From Mucilaginibacter sp. L3T2-6 (GTDB taxonomy: Bacteria; Bacteroidota; Bacteroidia; Sphingobacteriales; Sphingobacteriaceae), in the NCBI RefSeq assembly GCF_030519355.1, contig NZ_JAUMKC010000017.1:62001-126000 (forward strand): 64,000 nucleotides of DNA, in the 5' to 3' direction. The position numbers and the translations under genes are program-made. Below, piece by piece: positions 59,533 to 64,000 of this stretch. How positions within the stretch are numbered: the first letter of the stretch is position 1; every line of letters starts with the position of its first letter. The notes under the pieces are model-generated. The model did not search any database and had not been told where the DNA came from. It saw only the letters and a list, made by a program, of their open reading frames with translations.

Positions 59533-62127
59533 TTAATATTGCTCCAGTTCATTCACCGGAACATCTTCGGTTATACCGCGGCCGGCAGCCGGGATATTTA
59601 CTATCGGGTGGGTTGGGTTAAGCGTTTCCTTTATTCTTGTATGCAGATCGGTATAATGTGCGGCAGTAATAGCATCGCCGCCTTTCGGAAGTTTTGCATC
59701 AATTACCTTCAGCTCTGCGCGTACCATCGGGCGAATATCAGATAACGTCATATTGATAGGCGTTAAACCAAAGTTTGCCATAACGGTAGCCGGTAACCCT
59801 GGTATTCCTTTAAAGTCATCATTCAAAAGGCTTTTCAAATCTTCTATATAGGCCCTTTGCAGGTTGCGTTTAAACGCGTCCGGGCGGCCTGGCGTAAATA
59901 TACCGTTTCGCAGGTCGTTAAACAGGTCGGCAACTGTGTACGCTTTTGAGCCATTGCGTGTCTCATTATCGTACATGCGCGACAAGCGCGACTGCGACAG
60001 CACATTGGCTAATGTGCTTGTTTGGATAGCTTTTATGCGGTTAAGGGTAAGGCCATTATCAAATTTGCTCAGCTCTTCGCTATTGATCATCCATAGCGGT
60101 GTAGCGAATATCTCTTTGTTAAAGAACGCAACCGCGTCATGCTGAAGGTTTTTCGGAACGAAATCGTAAACCGGCCCTTTCTGGTCGTAAGTTTTGAAGT
60201 TTTCATTCATCCCGCCAATATTGGTTGCCACGTGGCCCATGTAGCGGCTGAATTGGTTTAACACCTCGCCATAAATTTCTTTAAGGTCATCATAGTCTTC
60301 CCCAGCCTGGTAGGTCCATTTCTCAACGTTTGGCAAAATGCGTTTCAGGTTAGCAATACCGTAAGTACTTGCTTTCATGGCATTATCGCCCAGGTCTTCG
60401 TTTTGCAGGCGCGGATCAAGACTGGTACCCTGGCGGCCGTAGTAGTAAAGCGGGTTACCGGCGCGTTCTTTGGTCCAAACGTCTAATATTTCTTTTTCCT
60501 GTTTAACCGATTTTTTACCCGGAAACCAGGTATAGCCCCATTTAATAGCCCATTTGTCATACTCGCCGATCTGCGGGTAAAGGTGGGTTACATTGTCGCC
60601 CGGCTGGGCTATGTAGTTAAAGCGGGCATAGTCCATAATTGATGGTGCAGTGCCGTGCTTATCGGTAAACGATTTTGAGCGCAGCGAATCAACCGGGTAA
60701 GCATAGCTTGATCCAAAGTTGTGCGGCAGGCCAAGCGTGTGGCCAATCTCGTGCGATGACACAAAACGGATCAGCTCGCCCATTTGCTCGTCGGTAAATT
60801 TAGCTTTGCGGGCTTCGGGGTTTACAGCGGCGGTCTGCACAAAGTACCAGTCGCGCAGCAGCAGCATAACATTATGATACCAGCCTACATGGCTTTCCAG
60901 GATCTCGCCCGAACGCGGGTCAGCTTCGTGCGGGCCATAGGCGTTCAGTACATTCGATGCAAAGTAACGAACCACGCTATAACGCGCATCCTCTGTGCTG
61001 AATTCAGGGTCTTCCTTCGCGGTTGGCGCCGGCTTGCCTACAATGGCATTTTTGAACCCAGCGGCTTCAAACGCTGCGTTCCAGTCGTTAATGCCCTGTA
61101 TCAGGTAGGGTACCCATTTTTTTGGCGTAGCCGGGTCGATGTAAAAAACGATCTGTTTCTTAGGCTCTACCAGCTCGCCGCGCTCATAAGCAGCCTCATC
61201 TTTTGGCTCCAGTTTCCAGCGGTGAATATAAGAGGTGACATCAGCCTTTTGCGCGTCGCTGCCATAATCGATCTGGCTTTGTCCGAAAAATCCAACCCTG
61301 TTGTCGCTCAGGCGCGGCTTGGCAGGTGTTTTTGGCAGTAGCAGCATCGAGGTATTCAGCTCGAAGGTGATAGCCGCGTTGCTGTTATCGGTTGGCGACT
61401 CGCCCGCGCGGTAAGTTTTTAATACATGGGTTTCAATGTTGATCGGGAAACTTTTAATCGTGTCGATGTACGAACGTGCATTATCAAGCGCCGATATCTT
61501 ATAGGCTTTTTTCAGCTCGTCGGAAATACCGATAGCGGCGATGTCGCCATTATAAAAATCGGTTACATCAATCACTACACCCGTAGTGTCCTTGTTGTAT
61601 GCCTTAATGTCGAAGGATGCCAGCACTACATCGAGGTTGGAGTTCTTAACCGACTTATACATATCGCTGGTGCTGTCGGCGCGGATGGAATAGCTCGGCA
61701 CGCGGATAAACACCTGCTTATCGTGGCGCTGCCATTTCCATACCTGCGAATTTTGCGACTCGCCCCCATATTGCTGAAAAGGCACCTTAATGTTGGCCGG
61801 TGTTTTGGCCAGGCGGGTAACCACCAGCATTTCACGGTTCAGCATCGAGTCCGGAATCTCGTAATAATATTTGCCTTCAACTTTGTAGGTTTTAAAAAGA
61901 CCGCTGTCTGTTTTTGTTTTGGCCGGGATAACGTCGCTGAATTTTTTTATCCCTTCTTTTTTACCGGGACCGATGGTGGCCGTGGCGGATGAGCCGCCCG
62001 GGGTTGCCGTGGTTTTTAGCGTTACCGTTTGTGCAGCCTCCTTTTTTGTACGGCAGGAGCCTGCAGCCAGGGCAACGGCAATTGCTGTAAGGTACAAATA
62101 GCCACTTGTACGTAAATGTTTAGTCAT
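59533..62127 (-). CDS. Secreted zinc-dependent metalloprotease (DUF5117/DUF4953)
   Basis: The 864-residue protein has a lipoprotein-like signal (AVALAAGSCRTKK, Cys25). A large N-terminal domain (about 60-370, DUF5117-type, with SDVIPAKTKTDSGLFKTYKVEGKYYYEIPD) precedes a catalytic part with HEIGHTLGLPHNFGSS at 459. The first two zinc His, the catalytic Glu and the third His fit the HExxHxxGxxH metzincin-like pattern. The C-terminal 250 residues are DUF4953-type. Members are common in Bacteroidota and thought to degrade extracellular proteins; substrate unknown. It is monocistronic with a strong terminator. Confidence 0.92.
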   Translation of the reverse strand: MTKHLRTSGYLYLTAIAVALAAGSCRTKKEAAQTVTLKTTATPGGSSATATIGPGKKEGIKKFSDVIPAKTKTDSGLFKTYKVEGKYYYEIPDSMLNREMLVVTRLAKTPANIKVPFQQYGGESQNSQVWKWQRHDKQVFIRVPSYSIRADSTSDMYKSVKNSNLDVVLASFDIKAYNKDTTGVVIDVTDFYNGDIAAIGISDELKKAYKISALDNARSYIDTIKSFPINIETHVLKTYRAGESPTDNSNAAITFELNTSMLLLPKTPAKPRLSDNRVGFFGQSQIDYGSDAQKADVTSYIHRWKLEPKDEAAYERGELVEPKKQIVFYIDPATPKKWVPYLIQGINDWNAAFEAAGFKNAIVGKPAPTAKEDPEFSTEDARYSVVRYFASNVLNAYGPHEADPRSGEILESHVGWYHNVMLLLRDWYFVQTAAVNPEARKAKFTDEQMGELIRFVSSHEIGHTLGLPHNFGSSYAYPVDSLRSKSFTDKHGTAPSIMDYARFNYIAQPGDNVTHLYPQIGEYDKWAIKWGYTWFPGKKSVKQEKEILDVWTKERAGNPLYYYGRQGTSLDPRLQNEDLGDNAMKASTYGIANLKRILPNVEKWTYQAGEDYDDLKEIYGEVLNQFSRYMGHVATNIGGMNENFKTYDQKGPVYDFVPKNLQHDAVAFFNKEIFATPLWMINSEELSKFDNGLTLNRIKAIQTSTLANVLSQSRLSRMYDNETRNGSKAYTVADLFNDLRNGIFTPGRPDAFKRNLQRAYIEDLKSLLNDDFKGIPGLPATVMANFGLTPINMTLSDIRPMVRAELKVIDAKLPKGGDAITAAHYTDLHTRIKETLNPTHPIVNIPAAGRGITEDVPVNELEQY

Positions 62128-62524
62128 ATCAATCTTTTAGTTAATTAAGTTAAGCGCAAAGTGTAAACTTATGCAAAATACGAAGCTTTTAAAAATAGCA
62201 ACATTTATGTTACAAGCTGGTGCAAAAATCACCCTAAAAGGGTGAGGTTAAGGTCGGGATCATCATCAATAAGGGCAGCGGATAGGGATAAAACAACCTC
62301 AGCCGGCCTGGCCCACGCCCTGGCGTTCGGTTCGTACACACACGGAACACCCCGAACACCATGCAATGCGCTGATTATCAGTCTATTTTATTTTTTCTAA
62401 GTTTACAAATAGTTGATAATGACTGCATTGCAATGTTTGTATTACTATTACGGCGGGTACTGACAAAATGATGTCAGCACTTTAACGGATGCAGCTTCGT
62501 AAATTTGAGCATAATCTCATCACC
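62128..62524. other. Gene-free stretch upstream of the ATPase gene
   Basis: The 400-base gap separates the divergent metalloprotease and ATPase genes. I see a small hairpin CTGACA-AAATGA-TGTCAG (62459-62476) and a -7 box, annotated separately. No gene is visible. Confidence 0.4.
62500..62507 (+). promoter_or_regulatory. Putative -7 box of the ATPase gene
   Basis: TAAATTTG matches TAnnTTTG exactly and ends 17 bases before the ATG at 62525. A CTTTAA sequence at 62480-62485 could be a weak -33 element. Confidence 0.45.
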
Positions 62525-64000
62525 ATGTCAACCCATTTAATTCCCGAACGCCCGTCCATCATTGAGCAGATCCGCGCCGAGGTCCGCGGCCTGCCTTACA
62601 GACCAGCTAAACGCAAGAGCACCACCGACCGCAGCCGCCCGTCTCCCGAAGAAATCCGCCGGCTTTTTACTGTTGAAAAAGGTAACCGGTGGATGGAGCT
62701 GGCCCGCCGCCAACCCGCCGCCAAACAACTGTTCGGCGAGCTGTGGCATGAGGGCGAGCTGTGCATGCTGTTTGCAGGTACCAACACCGGCAAATCGGTG
62801 CTGGCTGTGCAGATTGGCGAAAGCATCGCACGCGGCAAAGGCATTGCGCCTTTTGCTTGCCAGGCAGAGCGGGCCCGCGTGCTTTACATCGATTTTGAGC
62901 TTACCCGGAGCCAGTTTGGATTACGCTACAGCCAGGAAGAGGAAGATTACCTGTTTTCGGATAACTTTTTCCGCGCGGAATACAATTTCCTGCCCGGCCC
63001 ATCGCCCGGTGTTGATGCCAACGAGCTGCTGATTGCCGGTATTGAGTATAAAGTAAACCAGGCTGGCGCCACTGTATTAATTATAGATAACATTACCTGT
63101 CTGCAGGGCGGTACCGAAAATTCCGCTGTGGCGCTCTCGCTCATGAAAAACCTCAAAGCGCTAAAAAAGGAATATCACCTGTCGATACTCGTCCTCGCGC
63201 ATACCCCCAAGCGGCGCAACGCCGCGCAGCCCATCAGCGATGACGACCTGCACGGCAGCAAGCTGCTTATGAACTTTGCCGATAGCGCCTTCGCCATCGG
63301 CAAAAGCACCGCGGACATCGATCTTTGCTACCTTAAGCAAATTAAACAGCGCAACACCCGCCAACGCTATGGCGACGACAATGTGTGCCTGTGCCGCATG
63401 CAAAAGTCCGGAACCTTTTTACAATTCCAATTTGAAGGGTATAGTGCCGAGCGAAGCCAACTGGTTACCCGCACCGCCGCAGACCGCCTGCATCTTGCCG
63501 CTGAAATAGCCGGCCTGTCTGCCGGCGGCCTGAGTCAGCGTGAAATCAGCAGGAAGCTGGGCATAGGCCTGGCTACCGTTAACAAGCTACTTAGGGCTGA
63601 AGATGCAAGCAATGAAGGATGCGCGGAAATGAAGATGCATGAATGTGCGGATGATGCCGGCTCTGAAAATGAAAAATGTGTAAAAGCGGCTCCCGCCGGT
63701 AAGCTTACCATTGGCGAGACCCTTAAGGCAATGCAGCCGCCAAATAACGCTGAGCATGTAAACAAGATTGCAGATTCATTCCCGGCAGATCCGCTTGGCG
63801 TTGATTTCATCATCGAAGACCGCTTGACCGGCGATACCCCTGTTAAGCAAGTTTTTGTAAATGACGTCGGGCAGAAGGCGGCCTATCCATTAAATTCTGA
63901 TACCGGCCGGGGCGTCGAAGTAACGGAGATTGATGAAACACCACCACCAGTTCAAACTTGTCGCTTGAACCCGGACCCGGTTCAGGCGCCTGCTGCATTA
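62525..64000 (+). CDS. RecA-fold AAA ATPase with C-terminal HTH, 3' end outside window
   Basis: The frame is open from ATG 62525 to the last base, 492 codons without a stop, so the protein is truncated by the window. Residues about 70-260 form a RecA-like ATPase: Walker A GTNTGKS (85-91), a VLYIDFEL strand, Walker B TVLIIDN (183-189) and an ILVLAHTP sensor strand. This resembles the RepA/MobA-like ATPases that drive replication of plasmids and mobile elements. Residues 335-357 form a helix-turn-helix (LSQREISRKLGIGLATVNKLL). The residues after 370 are acidic and low-complexity. It may be a replication or partition ATPase of an integrated element beyond the right edge. Confidence 0.8.
   Translation, partial: MSTHLIPERPSIIEQIRAEVRGLPYRPAKRKSTTDRSRPSPEEIRRLFTVEKGNRWMELARRQPAAKQLFGELWHEGELCMLFAGTNTGKSVLAVQIGESIARGKGIAPFACQAERARVLYIDFELTRSQFGLRYSQEEEDYLFSDNFFRAEYNFLPGPSPGVDANELLIAGIEYKVNQAGATVLIIDNITCLQGGTENSAVALSLMKNLKALKKEYHLSILVLAHTPKRRNAAQPISDDDLHGSKLLMNFADSAFAIGKSTADIDLCYLKQIKQRNTRQRYGDDNVCLCRMQKSGTFLQFQFEGYSAERSQLVTRTAADRLHLAAEIAGLSAGGLSQREISRKLGIGLATVNKLLRAEDASNEGCAEMKMHECADDAGSENEKCVKAAPAGKLTIGETLKAMQPPNNAEHVNKIADSFPADPLGVDFIIEDRLTGDTPVKQVFVNDVGQKAAYPLNSDTGRGVEVTEIDETPPPVQTCRLNPDPVQAPAAL

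Noticed and set aside
61426..61992. 188-codon plus-strand frame opposite the metalloprotease
   Set aside because: Antisense to an unmistakable HExxH protease gene; Cys/His-rich shadow frame.

Overview
The window looks like chromosomal DNA of a Bacteroidota bacterium, most probably family Sphingobacteriaceae (Mucilaginibacter or Pedobacter relatives). The inference rests on several things. Many genes are preceded by a TAnnTTTG-type -7 box and few by a Shine-Dalgarno sequence. There is a T9SS type A sorting domain, a TonB-dependent-receptor-like barrel with an N-terminal carboxypeptidase-regulatory domain, and a fused alpha/beta 2-oxoacid dehydrogenase E1. There are also DUF3098, DUF3127, DUF4142, DUF4199 and DUF4198 proteins. 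Genus assignment is my inference from protein character, not from a search. I saw no rRNA, tRNA, CRISPR array or complete insertion sequence.

Layout. 1-8.8 kb: the end of an M28 peptidase, an orphan LutB-type iron-sulfur protein, a DUF4198 protein, the fused E1 dehydrogenase, then ftsX, a DUF3098 protein and uppP (division and cell-wall lipid carrier), and hflX on the other strand. 9-14.9 kb: an M20 amidohydrolase, a YbjQ-domain protein with a C-terminal zinc ribbon, a RelE/ParE-type toxin-antitoxin pair, a secreted peroxiredoxin and a Tat-type sugar isomerase-like protein, separated by gaps rich in inverted repeats. 15-20.2 kb: the cysteine operon cysE-cysM, a secreted GH76 glycosidase facing a secreted esterase, and prfB with an intact programmed +1 frameshift. 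20.3-35.9 kb: pgi, a CBS protein, small secreted proteins, an RlmL-like RNA methyltransferase, a DUF3127 protein, a T9SS cargo protein divergent from a histidine kinase/response regulator pair, an M28 peptidase, a lemA-TPM-TPM operon and frr.

35.9-54 kb: a lipoprotein, a VOC protein, a cytosolic BtuF-like protein, lepB, a DUF4142 lipoprotein, an Xre/ParS-RES toxin-antitoxin pair, glnS, an arginase-fold protein with altered metal ligands and two tandem TlpA-like thioredoxins. These are followed by a YpfJ-type metallopeptidase, a DUF5990 protein, exonuclease III, a secreted cyclophilin, superoxide dismutase, a quinone-oxidoreductase/ferredoxin-reductase pair and efp. 54-64 kb: a DUF4199 membrane protein, a large outer-membrane barrel, a collagen-like lipoprotein, a large zinc metalloprotease, and the first 492 codons of a RecA-fold ATPase that runs off the right edge.

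Most of this is core genome with ordinary operons. The points I think most worth attention are: the efp loop with Asn at the usual modified Lys position; the arginase-fold protein that lacks two of six metal ligands; -7 boxes placed so close to start codons that leaderless transcripts are likely; the families of dispersed palindromic repeats in the gaps; the YbjQ-zinc ribbon protein; the collagen-like lipoprotein; and the ATPase at the right edge, which may open an accessory region outside the window.
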